A stretch of DNA of 20,750 nt from CAZINM01 sp964540605 (lineage in GTDB: Bacteria > Patescibacteriota > Dojkabacteria > SC72 > JAHDCA01). Within the stretch, counting starts at the first letter, position 1, and each line of letters starts with the position of its first letter. The stretch covers positions 1 through 20,750 of the forward strand of contig CAZINM010000009.1 of assembly GCA_964540605.1 (NCBI GenBank), given 5' to 3'. Under the pieces are notes generated by a model. That model had not been told where the DNA came from, made no database searches, and saw only the letters and a list, made by a program, of their open reading frames with translations. Below, piece after piece: positions 9,499 through 17,084 of the stretch. Position numbers and translations under genes: made by a program.

Positions 9499-10184
9499 AC
9501 ATCTCTTAGTTTTGAGATTATTAGTTTTGTCGCAATATTTATACTATTAAACATACTTTGACCCTTTGCCATAGAATATTCAGTATATTTAATTGTAACT
9601 GGAATTTCTTTATACCTTAAATTTAATGATTTAACTTTATCCAAGATCTCAGAAGCATGTTCAAAACGATCATGTTTCAGACTAAGTTTCTTCGCGGTTT
9701 CAACTGTCATAGCCCTAATTCCGTTATGCACATCAGTCAACCAAATTCCAGAAAGAAAAAAAGTAAATAAAATACCAGCTTTTAATAAGATCCTCTTTTT
9801 AAAAGGGATATCATTCTCTTTCAAAAATCTTGAACCTAATGCAATGTCATATTCCCCACTTAATAAAGGTTGAATAAGTCTTTCTATATCTTCAACTTGA
9901 TGTTGACCATCAGAGTCAAAATGAACAATATACTCAGCGCCATCATCTATTGCTATCTCCATTGCTGTTTGTAAAGCAGATCCTTGGCCTCGATTTATTA
10001 AATGCTTTCCTAAAAGAACTCCTGGTATCTTACTTACGACATTATATCCATCATCTTTACTACCATCATCAACAACAACAACTTTTTTATATCCAGCATC
10101 AAATAACGATTGGACCACGGTACTAATCATCTTGGCCTCGTTATATAATGGAATTGTTATGTATATTTTAGATTTATCTATAAT
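9495..10184 (-). CDS. DPM1-like polyprenyl-phosphate glycosyltransferase (GT2), probable non-AUG start
   Basis: Resembles dolichyl/polyprenyl-phosphate mannose- or glucosyltransferases, which load one sugar onto a lipid carrier at the cytoplasmic membrane face. Counting from the first ATG (10128-10130), the motifs are VDDGS (residues 20-24), NRGQGSA, FDSDGQH (71-77), LGSRF and VHNGIRAM. Starting at that ATG would lose the first GT-A strand. The frame upstream is open to a stop at 10191-10193 and reads IYITIPLYNEAK, exactly the missing strand and N-E motif. No ATG, GTG or TTG lies in that stretch. The best start is ATT at 10182-10184, 5 nt after a perfect TATAAT (10195-10190), so I use it; ATA at 10179-10181 is an alternative. 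If only the ATG form is made, the protein is 211 residues and probably misfolded. First gene of the operon with DUF2304 and GT2. Confidence 0.8.
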   Translation of the reverse strand: MIDKSKIYITIPLYNEAKMISTVVQSLFDAGYKKVVVVDDGSKDDGYNVVSKIPGVLLGKHLINRGQGSALQTAMEIAIDDGAEYIVHFDSDGQHQVEDIERLIQPLLSGEYDIALGSRFLKENDIPFKKRILLKAGILFTFFLSGIWLTDVHNGIRAMTVETAKKLSLKHDRFEHASEILDKVKSLNLRYKEIPVTIKYTEYSMAKGQSMFNSINIATKLIISKLRDV

Positions 10185-10220
10185 AGAAGATTATATATCA
10201 TCATTTTAATTAATAGAACA
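10185..10220. promoter_or_regulatory. Compact divergent promoter region
   Basis: Only about 36 bp separate the proposed start of the minus-strand GT operon from the ATG of the plus-strand gene at 10221. The minus strand has a perfect TATAAT at 10195-10190. The plus strand has a weaker TTTAAT at 10205-10210. Neither has a convincing -35. There is no Shine-Dalgarno for either gene, which fits leaderless or very short-leader mRNAs. Confidence 0.4.
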
Positions 10221-11195
10221 ATGATAAGTATTATTATTCCAGTTTACAATGCAGAAAAGACGCTTAAAAGCTGTTTAGATAGTATATTGCATCAAACCTA
10301 TAAACAATTTGAAGTTATATTAATTAATGATGGATCAAAAGATAATTCACAAGCTATTATCGATTCATACAAAAACAAATGTCCCGAAATTATCAAAGCC
10401 TATTCTCAAATCAATCAAGGAGTAGCTAAAACAAGAAATAAGGGCATTGATCTAGCAAATGGGGAATATTTATGTTTCATAGATAATGATGATTATATTG
10501 AGAAAGATTATTTAGAGAGATTATTATCTGCAATACAAAAAGAAAACAGTGAACTAGTTATATGCGGATATAGAAGAATTAGGACAAATGGAGAGATAAT
10601 ATTCAAAAGAGAAGCAAAGGATAATAGATGGACAAAATATATGATGGTAGCACCTTGGGGAAGAATCTATAAAACATCTTCTTTAAAAAAGCATCAGATT
10701 GAATTTTTATCAGGAGGCCTTTGGGAAGATGTCTACTTTAATATAATTGCTAACTTCAGATTAAAGGTTTCATATATTGGTTACATTGGATACAACTGGG
10801 TTTACAACGAAAGATCAGTCTCAAATACAGTTCAAAAAGGTTTAGATCAACATTTAGATCTTGTTCCAGTTCTCGAGAAAATAAAAAATGATACTGAAAA
10901 GATCGGTATTCCTAAAGAAGAGGTCGCTTATTTTGAATATTTCAATATTAAAGCATCTGTTTGGTATCTACTACACTCAGGAAAGGGTGCAGACTACAAA
11001 AAACTTTTAGATCGAAGAAATAAGTTGTTTCTATGGCTAAAGAATAATTTCCCCAAATATCTTAATAATAAATTTTTATGGCCATTTAACGATCTAAGTG
11101 AGGCTTTATCAGTAAAAATGATTGTTTCAACTTATATTTTTTTGAAATTGATCAAAATAGACTCCATTATTTTGTATTTTTACAGTAAAATGTGA
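10221..11195 (+). CDS. Family 2 glycosyltransferase (GT-A fold)
   Basis: A 324-residue GT2 enzyme beginning MISIIIPVYNAEKTL, the canonical first strand. INDGSKDNS (residues 35-43) is the nucleotide-binding acidic motif and FIDNDDY (86-92) the DxD-type metal site. TRNKGIDLANGEY between them is the usual GT2 connector. The later WEDVYFN motif (about residue 170) resembles the ED catalytic-base motif of EpsH/WcaA-type transferases that build exopolysaccharide or capsule. No transmembrane helix except a weakly hydrophobic C-terminus. It opens the plus-strand run that continues with a GT4 gene after 62 bp. The stop is TGA, evidence against recoded TGA here. Donor and acceptor sugars are unknown. 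Confidence 0.9.
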   Translation: MISIIIPVYNAEKTLKSCLDSILHQTYKQFEVILINDGSKDNSQAIIDSYKNKCPEIIKAYSQINQGVAKTRNKGIDLANGEYLCFIDNDDYIEKDYLERLLSAIQKENSELVICGYRRIRTNGEIIFKREAKDNRWTKYMMVAPWGRIYKTSSLKKHQIEFLSGGLWEDVYFNIIANFRLKVSYIGYIGYNWVYNERSVSNTVQKGLDQHLDLVPVLEKIKNDTEKIGIPKEEVAYFEYFNIKASVWYLLHSGKGADYKKLLDRRNKLFLWLKNNFPKYLNNKFLWPFNDLSEALSVKMIVSTYIFLKLIKIDSIILYFYSKM

Positions 11196-11257
11196 TGTGA
11201 TTTTGAGTTCTATTGTTTTAGTGTGTTGAGATTTTTCAAATTCAATAACTCTTTGTT

Positions 11258-12355
11258 ATGTCAAAAATAAAAATATGTTATGTACTAGCTTATAAATCAC
11301 CAGGCTATGTCCGAACTGCTTCATTAGTAAAAGCTTTAAGCTTGATCAAAAATGTTGAGCTTTTTAAAGCAATAAATACCCACAAAGGAATTTATCGTTA
11401 TATCGAAACATTTATAAAGTTTATTCGTATTAAACTTACACAAGATCCAGATATTTATATAATTGGTTTTAGGGGCCACGAATATTATTGGCTAATAAGA
11501 TTATTTATCTTAAACAAAATAGTGATCTTTGATGAAATGATGTCACCTTACGATTCATTACTAATTGAAAAAAAAGTGTTCAAACCTTCAAGCATTATAT
11601 CTAAAGTTATGTTTTTCGTTGAGAAATCGATTGTTAAAAATGCTGACTTTGTTTTAACAGATACAAAATTACATTCAAAATTTTTCACTCGAGTATTTAA
11701 TTTAGATTTTGAAAAATTCATTGATGTTCCAGTTGGAACTGATGAAGTTGTTTTTCAAAAAATTAAGCAAGACAGAAATAACAAACATAATAAGACTTTC
11801 AATGTGTTCTTCTATTCAACACTACTGCCTTTACACGGAGTAGATATTGTACTTAAAGCAGCTAAACAACTTGAACATTTACCAATAAAATTCACAATTA
11901 TTGGTGGTAAAGGTTATCCAAAAAGACTAAAAAAGATCAATTCTTTAATTAATGAATTAGATAGCCGAAATGTTGAACACTTAGATTGGGTTAAGTTCAC
12001 CGACTTACCAACATATATTCAAAATGCTGATATATGTTTAGGAGGTCCATATGGGAATACACCACAAGGTAGAAGGGTTATTACTGGAAAAAGTTTTCAG
12101 TTTTTATCAATGGGTAAAGCAACAGTTTTGGGCAAAATTGATGAGGATTTTGGCCTATCAAGCGGAGAGAACTGTTATTTAGTAGAGCAGGGTAATTTTC
12201 ATAAGCTCGCTGATATTATAAAGGAAGCATATATAAACAGAAATAGATTAGAAGATATTGGTAATAATGGCAGAAAGCTCTTTGAAGAGCGTTTCTCTAC
12301 AAGCGTTATTGCAAATAAACTAGAGAAATTATTCAAAAAAATATATTCAAAATAA
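11258..12355 (+). CDS. Family 4-like glycosyltransferase (GT-B fold)
   Basis: A 365-residue protein with the two-lobe GT-B plan. The N-terminal lobe (IKICYVLAYKSPGYVRTASL; acceptor side) runs to about residue 170. The C-terminal nucleotide-sugar lobe opens at NVFFYSTLLPLHGVDIVLKA and continues through FTIIGGKG, VEHLDWV and LPTYIQNADICLGG to a final FEERFS helix. The usual GT4 E-x7-E motif is replaced by a GRRVITGKSFQFLSMGKATV stretch, so the match is to a divergent branch of glycosyltransferases group 1. It probably transfers a sugar from a nucleotide donor onto a growing glycan in the cytoplasm. The next gene starts 3 nt after its stop, so the two are co-transcribed. No ribosome site is visible before the ATG. 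Confidence 0.85.
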   Translation: MSKIKICYVLAYKSPGYVRTASLVKALSLIKNVELFKAINTHKGIYRYIETFIKFIRIKLTQDPDIYIIGFRGHEYYWLIRLFILNKIVIFDEMMSPYDSLLIEKKVFKPSSIISKVMFFVEKSIVKNADFVLTDTKLHSKFFTRVFNLDFEKFIDVPVGTDEVVFQKIKQDRNNKHNKTFNVFFYSTLLPLHGVDIVLKAAKQLEHLPIKFTIIGGKGYPKRLKKINSLINELDSRNVEHLDWVKFTDLPTYIQNADICLGGPYGNTPQGRRVITGKSFQFLSMGKATVLGKIDEDFGLSSGENCYLVEQGNFHKLADIIKEAYINRNRLEDIGNNGRKLFEERFSTSVIANKLEKLFKKIYSK

Positions 12356-12358
12356 AAA

Positions 12359-13738
12359 ATGAACAGGATAAAATCTATTCTTAAAAATCTTTTATCAAAA
12401 GATAAAACAACAATTATAACGATAATACTTTTTTTAACAACCTTGTTGTATTTTACCGCTTTCGCTAGTTTTTTTGCGATTTATACTCAGCCAGGTATCG
12501 CACCAGATGAAGATTACCATATAAAAGTTTCTGAAGCTTATTCATCAACTTTAGAAATTCCTGAAAATACTGAAGAAACATACAAATATCGAGACATAAC
12601 AAGAATTCCTTACTTATATTATTGGATCAATGGAAGAATTATTAATATTAATGAAACAGAGATCACGAACCTGAGGATACTTAGGATGGTTAATGTATTC
12701 TATGGTGTTTTAACAATTGTGTTTACATATTTACTTTCTAAAAAGATCATTAAGAATAGATATTTGCAATTAATTCCTTCTTTCTTCTTGTCAAATACAT
12801 TAATGTTCGTATTCTTAACTGGGTCAGTCAATTATGATAATCTCCAAAATCTTTTTTCTATAGCATCGATCTACTTTTTAATTGAATTTCTATCGAAAAA
12901 AACATTAAGGAAACTTATTATATTAATACTTTTGTTATCGCTAGGCTCACTTACAAAATATACATTCTTACCTTTAGCAGCAATAATATTTGTCATTACC
13001 TTGTTTAATATCTATAAAGATAGATCTGTTAAATTCATTAAAAATTTTAAACCAATTGATCTTGCTTTGTTATTTTTTGCTGTAATCATAATGGCTTTAA
13101 ATATAGGACTTTATGGAAAGAACTTAATTAAATATAGATCAATTCAGCCTTCATGTGAGCAAGTTCTGACCCATGAGCAGTGTTTAAATAATGAAATATA
13201 TAAAAGGAATTTTGGACTTAATAAGAAAGAATTTGATACCTTAGACAAATATTCTGATCTACTAGAAGAAAGAGAAGATCCTTTCTCATACTTTTTTGAT
13301 TGGATATATTACATGGCAGAAAGGATTTTTGGGATTCTTGGTCATAAAGTATATGAGATCAAGCCATTATATCTCTTTTATTATCTTTTATATTTTTCAA
13401 TTATTGCTGTTTTAGGTATCAGAAAGATCTTTTTTAATAATAAATTAATAAACTCTCTTGTAGCCATATCGTTGTTTTATACACTGATATTAATTTTTTA
13501 TGAAAATTATAGCTTTTATTTAGAGAATGGAATAATTGAACTAGCTTTACAAGGTCGCTACATTTTCCCAGTAATTAGTGCTTTTTATATTCTCTATACT
13601 CATATAATAGAGTCTATTACTGAAAAATATCTTAAGTATTTATTAATTATTGCAGGTTTAGCTCTCTTTACTCTTAACTCCATTCCAGTAGATCTAATAC
13701 AAATACCAATGGATTGGTTTAGAGATGGTATTCGGTGA
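12359..13738 (+). CDS. Polytopic membrane protein, DUF2142/GT-C-like
   Basis: A 459-residue protein with about ten hydrophobic segments. After the first (residues ~19-42) comes PGIAPDEDYHIKVSEAYS (about 45-62). A 'P-x-D-E-x-x-H' motif in the first outside loop is the signature of DUF2142 and related GT-C proteins, where the acidic pair is thought to bind the lipid-phosphate sugar donor. A large hydrophilic loop with two cysteines in QPSCEQVLTHEQC lies around residues 260-315 and may form an extracytoplasmic disulfide. The final stretch is short and hydrophobic. It likely transfers a sugar from a polyprenyl carrier onto a surface glycan or protein. The start lies 3 nt after the GT4 stop, and the transcript ends at the terminator near 13774-13800. 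Confidence 0.78.
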   Translation: MNRIKSILKNLLSKDKTTIITIILFLTTLLYFTAFASFFAIYTQPGIAPDEDYHIKVSEAYSSTLEIPENTEETYKYRDITRIPYLYYWINGRIININETEITNLRILRMVNVFYGVLTIVFTYLLSKKIIKNRYLQLIPSFFLSNTLMFVFLTGSVNYDNLQNLFSIASIYFLIEFLSKKTLRKLIILILLLSLGSLTKYTFLPLAAIIFVITLFNIYKDRSVKFIKNFKPIDLALLFFAVIIMALNIGLYGKNLIKYRSIQPSCEQVLTHEQCLNNEIYKRNFGLNKKEFDTLDKYSDLLEEREDPFSYFFDWIYYMAERIFGILGHKVYEIKPLYLFYYLLYFSIIAVLGIRKIFFNNKLINSLVAISLFYTLILIFYENYSFYLENGIIELALQGRYIFPVISAFYILYTHIIESITEKYLKYLLIIAGLALFTLNSIPVDLIQIPMDWFRDGIR

Positions 13739-13773
13739 GTTAACTCTATCCGATAATTAAGCCATAAATTAAA

Positions 13774-13800
13774 AAAGGCGAGAAAGATATTCCCGCCTTT
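13774..13800. terminator. Bidirectional intrinsic terminator
   Basis: A hairpin with arms AAAGGCGAGAA and TTCCCGCCTTT (one internal A/C mismatch) around an AGATA loop. It has A-run on the left and T-run on the right, so it can end transcripts from both strands. It sits between the convergent membrane-protein gene (stop 13738) and peroxiredoxin gene (stop 13823). Confidence 0.85.
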
Positions 13801-13822
13801 ATTTAACATGAAGGACTAGATC

Positions 13823-14473
13823 TTATAAGCTCTTATGACACAACCACCAGTCGTAACATTCATACTCTTTTGATTTCATCCTCTTCTCTGCATCAGCCAC
13901 AGTTTTTGCAGGAGGAACGATCACCCTATCTTTGATAAGTTCATTTTCTGGCCAATTTGCTGGCATTGCAACTCCATTCTCATCAGATACTTGTAATGCT
14001 TTTACGGCTCTCACAATTTCACTAATATTTCTTCCTATTTCTTGTGGATAGTAGAGTACAAGTCTATTAATTCCTTTTGGATCGACAACGAAAACAGCTC
14101 TAACAGTATTTGATCCTTTACCTGAATGGATCATACCAAGTTGATGAGCAATAGTTTCTGTTCCAGCAATAACAGGAAATTTTATTTCTGTCTTTAAGTT
14201 ATCCTTGATCCACTCGATCCATTTAATATGTGAAAAGATCTGATCTACTGACATCCCGATCAATTCACAATTAAGAGCTTTGAATTCATCATATTTAACT
14301 TGAAATGCATGGAATTCTGTTGTGCATACTGGTGTAAAATCTGCTGGGTGACTGAACAATACAAACCAAGAACCCTTATAATCCTCTGGAATATTCATTT
14401 CACCTAGGGTTGTTTGAACCTTCATAGATGGAAACGGATCTCCTAACAGAGGGAATCTATTTGTTTCTTCCAT
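13823..14473 (-). CDS. Peroxiredoxin, Prx6/AhpC-TSA family, archaeal type
   Basis: A thioredoxin-fold peroxidase that reduces H2O2 and organic hydroperoxides in the cytoplasm. From the ATG at 14471-14473 it has 216 residues. The active site is PADFTPVC with the peroxidatic Cys at position 50 and Thr47 three residues before, the same Cys number as the archaeal enzymes from memory. This supports the ATG over a TTG two codons upstream (14477-14479). Two more cysteines sit at the end in CYDWWLCHKSL (206 and 212), the extra pair typical of the ~215-residue archaeal/thermophile group, where they join the catalytic cycle. The RAVFVVDPKG segment is the conserved dimer-core strand. It is monocistronic, convergent with the glycan operon across a shared terminator, and probably serves oxygen defence rather than glycan work. 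Confidence 0.95.
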   Translation of the reverse strand: MEETNRFPLLGDPFPSMKVQTTLGEMNIPEDYKGSWFVLFSHPADFTPVCTTEFHAFQVKYDEFKALNCELIGMSVDQIFSHIKWIEWIKDNLKTEIKFPVIAGTETIAHQLGMIHSGKGSNTVRAVFVVDPKGINRLVLYYPQEIGRNISEIVRAVKALQVSDENGVAMPANWPENELIKDRVIVPPAKTVADAEKRMKSKEYECYDWWLCHKSL

Positions 14474-14511
14474 ATTCAAAGAAATAAATTTATATCTGTA
14501 CTATTTTACTA

Positions 14512-14541
14512 AATATATGCTGACATTACTAAAAGCATCAA
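14512..14541 (-). promoter_or_regulatory. Possible promoter of the peroxiredoxin gene
   Basis: On the minus strand TTGATG (14541-14536) lies 18 bp from TATATT (14517-14512), 38 nt before the ATG. An alternative -10, TATAAA, lies at 14494-14489. Neither is decisive. Confidence 0.35.
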
Positions 14542-14570
14542 TTTAGATACGATCTTTCGCCTTATTATTT

Positions 14571-15449
14571 ATGGTTACAAACTTGCCAATGTATGTAAAC
14601 ATCAGTATATTTAAATATCGGAACCTTATAAAAATGTTTCCTTTAAAAATGAAAAATATTCTAAAAGTAATAATATCGTTATCTATAATTTTTGCATTCG
14701 TTATATTTCTAAATTACGATTCTAGAAGATCTTTAGCAGAGGATAATACTGAAATATCTGTTATGATCACACCAAACAGTGTAGTCATTGATAAACTAAC
14801 AACAATTATCGCTCATATTAGAAATTATCCAACGGATGCAAAAAAAGTTCGAGTAAAGATAAATAATGAGATCCAATTAACAGAAAACTTAAATACAATC
14901 CTTGAAATACCATCATTTATTTCACATTCCATTGATCTGCAACAATTTTATACAACAAATTTCATTAATGCTTTTTTAGGTGAACTGTCAACATCGACCT
15001 TAGATATTCCTACTATTCAAAAAATGGGAAGAGAAGTAACTCTTTGTTTTGGAATTGATCCCTATTTGCCTGAAGGTGAAATTGAAACATTAAAAGAACA
15101 TACGATACAGAAGGCCTCGATCAATAAAAGATATGTTGATGGCGAACAAATATGCGGAGTTGAAAGCATCACATTAGATGAAGGTGTACATAAAATAATG
15201 AATCTTCGTGGGTATGATAGAAATAGCATAGATGATATTGAACTTGCTGTAGATGAATTGATACCTTATATTATTGCGGTACAAAAGGGCATCACAGAAG
15301 CAGAATTAAGTGAAGATTGTAGAAGTGTAACTAAATTTGGATATGTTGATTGGTATTATAATTACTTAGATGTTTTATTGCAGAAGCTTGAAGAAGAGAG
15401 AAATGATGAAACTAAACTGATAGACAATATGCATTTGTTTCATTTATAG
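14571..15449 (+). CDS. Exported protein, N-terminal part (reading frame broken)
   Basis: A 292-codon frame whose product I do not recognise. The likely signal peptide or signal anchor is MKNILKVIISLSIIFAFVIFL beginning at codon 27 (ATG 14649), so the true start may be 14649 or 14634 (TATAAA at 14627-14632 could be a -10) rather than the first ATG. After the signal comes a beta-rich stretch (residues ~60-95, VSVMITPNS-like Ig/CARDB style), then a mixed alpha/beta region with three cysteines. The frame ends at TAG 15447-15449 in the middle of an apparent domain, and the protein seems to continue in the next frame (15473-16252). Treat the two as one disrupted gene unless a programmed shift is shown. 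Function unknown; secreted or surface-anchored. Confidence 0.6.
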   Translation: MVTNLPMYVNISIFKYRNLIKMFPLKMKNILKVIISLSIIFAFVIFLNYDSRRSLAEDNTEISVMITPNSVVIDKLTTIIAHIRNYPTDAKKVRVKINNEIQLTENLNTILEIPSFISHSIDLQQFYTTNFINAFLGELSTSTLDIPTIQKMGREVTLCFGIDPYLPEGEIETLKEHTIQKASINKRYVDGEQICGVESITLDEGVHKIMNLRGYDRNSIDDIELAVDELIPYIIAVQKGITEAELSEDCRSVTKFGYVDWYYNYLDVLLQKLEEERNDETKLIDNMHLFHL

Positions 15450-16252
15450 AAGGGGAGGATTATGGGTGGCCAATGACAAGTTTGTTAGATTATGACACTA
15501 CAGGAGTCCTTAAACTGAAAGAATTGGCAGACCAACATGATTTAGGATTGAACATGTGGGTAATAGGTATGGAAGAGGCATTAGCTGTTTCTCAACATGT
15601 CGACAAAGTTATTCTAACGGACATTATTGGCACTTGGAGATTAAGTTTTCCCACAGATAGATATGTTAACAATTTTTGCTATGAACCATGTATATATGAC
15701 GAATCAAAAGCGAAATGTTGCCCTTATACATCAAATATACAACAAACATTACGAACTTTATCTTTCGATAAGAATATGAACATCTCTAATAGCTATCATC
15801 TACTAGAGAAGAAATTTGCATCAGTTGGAGCATATAATTTACTAATTGAAGTACTAGGAGATCAAGATGTTGTTTTAACAAGCGAAACTTACACGATCAA
15901 TGTGACAGTTGATGGTAGCCAGACATTCTGTACCCCAAACTGCACTGGAAAGACATGTGGAGATGATGGATGCGGTGGTAATTGTGGCTCATGTGATAAA
16001 GATGAGATATGTAATAACACAGAAGGGGGTTATTTCTGTACATCTGGATTTCAACAAACTTTTGCAGATTTTAACAAAGACTATAATGTTTCTCTTGCAG
16101 ATTATGGATTATTTGTTGACAGTTTTCTTGATTACAGATCAGATGTAAATACTTTTAATAGCATTTATGATCTGGACGGTTCAGGAGGTATGAATCTTAA
16201 TGATTATTCTCTATATGTTGAAGATCATCTATCATTCCTTCAACCTCCATAG
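15416..16252 (+). CDS. Exported protein, C-terminal part: Cys-rich motif and dockerin-like repeats (shifted frame)
   Basis: This frame is open from just after a TAA at 15413-15415; the first ATG is at 15473 (259 codons) but has no usable ribosome site. The 33 bases overlapping the previous frame and the next eight codons read smoothly as protein (SFIEGEDYGWPMTS), pointing to a -1 shift from the upstream frame. Counting from ATG 15473, the end carries the motif CTGKTCGDDGCGGNCGSC (about 157-174) within a Cys cluster from 153 to 189, a module known from secreted proteins of many bacteria. Two dockerin-type calcium loops follow: DFNKDYNVSLAD (199-210) and DLDGSGGMNLND (233-244). Dockerins bind cohesins in anaerobes, but isolated ones occur widely. 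The upstream half is unrecognised. Located outside the cell if made. Confidence 0.6.
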   Translation, partial: TDRQYAFVSFIEGEDYGWPMTSLLDYDTTGVLKLKELADQHDLGLNMWVIGMEEALAVSQHVDKVILTDIIGTWRLSFPTDRYVNNFCYEPCIYDESKAKCCPYTSNIQQTLRTLSFDKNMNISNSYHLLEKKFASVGAYNLLIEVLGDQDVVLTSETYTINVTVDGSQTFCTPNCTGKTCGDDGCGGNCGSCDKDEICNNTEGGYFCTSGFQQTFADFNKDYNVSLADYGLFVDSFLDYRSDVNTFNSIYDLDGSGGMNLNDYSLYVEDHLSFLQPP

Positions 16253-16283
16253 TCTTTTATATATAGCGTATATGTCAATTTAT

Positions 16284-16289
16284 TATAAT
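16284..16289 (+). promoter_or_regulatory. -10 box for a leaderless GT2 transcript
   Basis: Perfect TATAAT ending 6 nt before ATG 16296, so transcription should begin at or next to the start codon. The -35 is not recognisable. Confidence 0.5.
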
Positions 16290-16295
16290 AGCTTT

Positions 16296-17057
16296 ATGCA
16301 TAAGCTTTTATCAATTGTAATTATAACCTGGAATAATAAGGAAGATATCGAGACATGCTTAAGTTCAGTTATTGATTCTTGTAAACTCCTCAAAAACTTT
16401 TCGATAACTGTTGTAGACAACCTCTCTTCAGATAATACAATTGAAATAATAGAAAAGAAGTTTCCTTCGGTGCGCATACTAAAACAGAATGAGAACTTAG
16501 GATATGCAAAAGGAGTAAATGTCGGAATAAAAGCTGAAGAAGCTGATCACTATTTGATATTGAATCCAGATACTGAGATAAACAAGAAAGCTATTGATAT
16601 AATGCTTGAGATTCAACAGAGCCAAAATGATGTTGGCGTAGTGGCAGTAGAGCAGTGGGATCAAAATAATAAGGTTAGATATACAGTCAGTCATGCTAAT
16701 TTACCTCTTTTCACTTTGCTAACATTAGAGAAGATCTACAAGCACTTAACTTTTTCTAAAAAACATAAAGTCTTGTTTGATCATACATATACAGTAAATA
16801 TGTTAAATGGAGGTTGTTTTTTAGTAAAAAAAGAGGCTTTTGATGAGGTTGGTTTACTTTGCAATGAATTATTCATGTATGGGGAAGAGGAGGAATTTTT
16901 CGGAAGAGTTCGTAAAGCTGGTTGGAAAATTGAATTTTTACGAGAAGCAATAATATATCACTTTAGAGAAAAAAGTATTAAGAAGAGTGGAAAGAAGTGG
17001 AGATATTATATTGATAGTAGGATCAGATTATTCAAACATAAGATAAAGTCTTTTTAG
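16296..17057 (+). CDS. Rhamnosyltransferase-like family 2 glycosyltransferase
   Basis: A 253-residue GT2 protein. MHKLLSIVIITWNN is the first GT-A strand and fixes the start at 16296, which also lies 6 nt after a TATAAT; in-frame ATGs at 16272 and 16200 add only non-homologous residues. VDNLSSDNT (40-48) and LNPDTE (89-94) are the nucleotide and metal motifs of the rhamnosyltransferase-like branch. GGCFLVKKEAFDEVG followed by FMYGEEEEFFGRVRKAGW is the acceptor and ED-catalytic region of that branch. It probably adds deoxyhexose or hexose to a surface polysaccharide. It stands apart from the main cluster, between the broken dockerin gene and the convergent 17085-17738 gene, with 27 bp and no clear terminator between the convergent stops. 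Confidence 0.88.
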   Translation: MHKLLSIVIITWNNKEDIETCLSSVIDSCKLLKNFSITVVDNLSSDNTIEIIEKKFPSVRILKQNENLGYAKGVNVGIKAEEADHYLILNPDTEINKKAIDIMLEIQQSQNDVGVVAVEQWDQNNKVRYTVSHANLPLFTLLTLEKIYKHLTFSKKHKVLFDHTYTVNMLNGGCFLVKKEAFDEVGLLCNELFMYGEEEEFFGRVRKAGWKIEFLREAIIYHFREKSIKKSGKKWRYYIDSRIRLFKHKIKSF

Positions 17058-17084
17058 ACTTTAATTAGTAACTTCATAATCAAT

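Noticed and set aside
13600..13809. 69-codon minus-strand ORF over the DUF2142-like gene end
   Set aside because: It crosses the terminator hairpin and overlaps a well supported gene; no protein features.
15909..16148. 79-codon plus-strand ORF in another frame of the dockerin region
   Set aside because: Shadow of the Cys-rich and dockerin coding frame, which has clear motifs.
16200..16295. Longer N-terminus for the rhamnosyltransferase-like gene
   Set aside because: The extra 32 codons overlap the preceding gene's end and are not GT2-like. TATAAT at 16284-16289 and the homologous MHKLLSIVIITWN start favour 16296.
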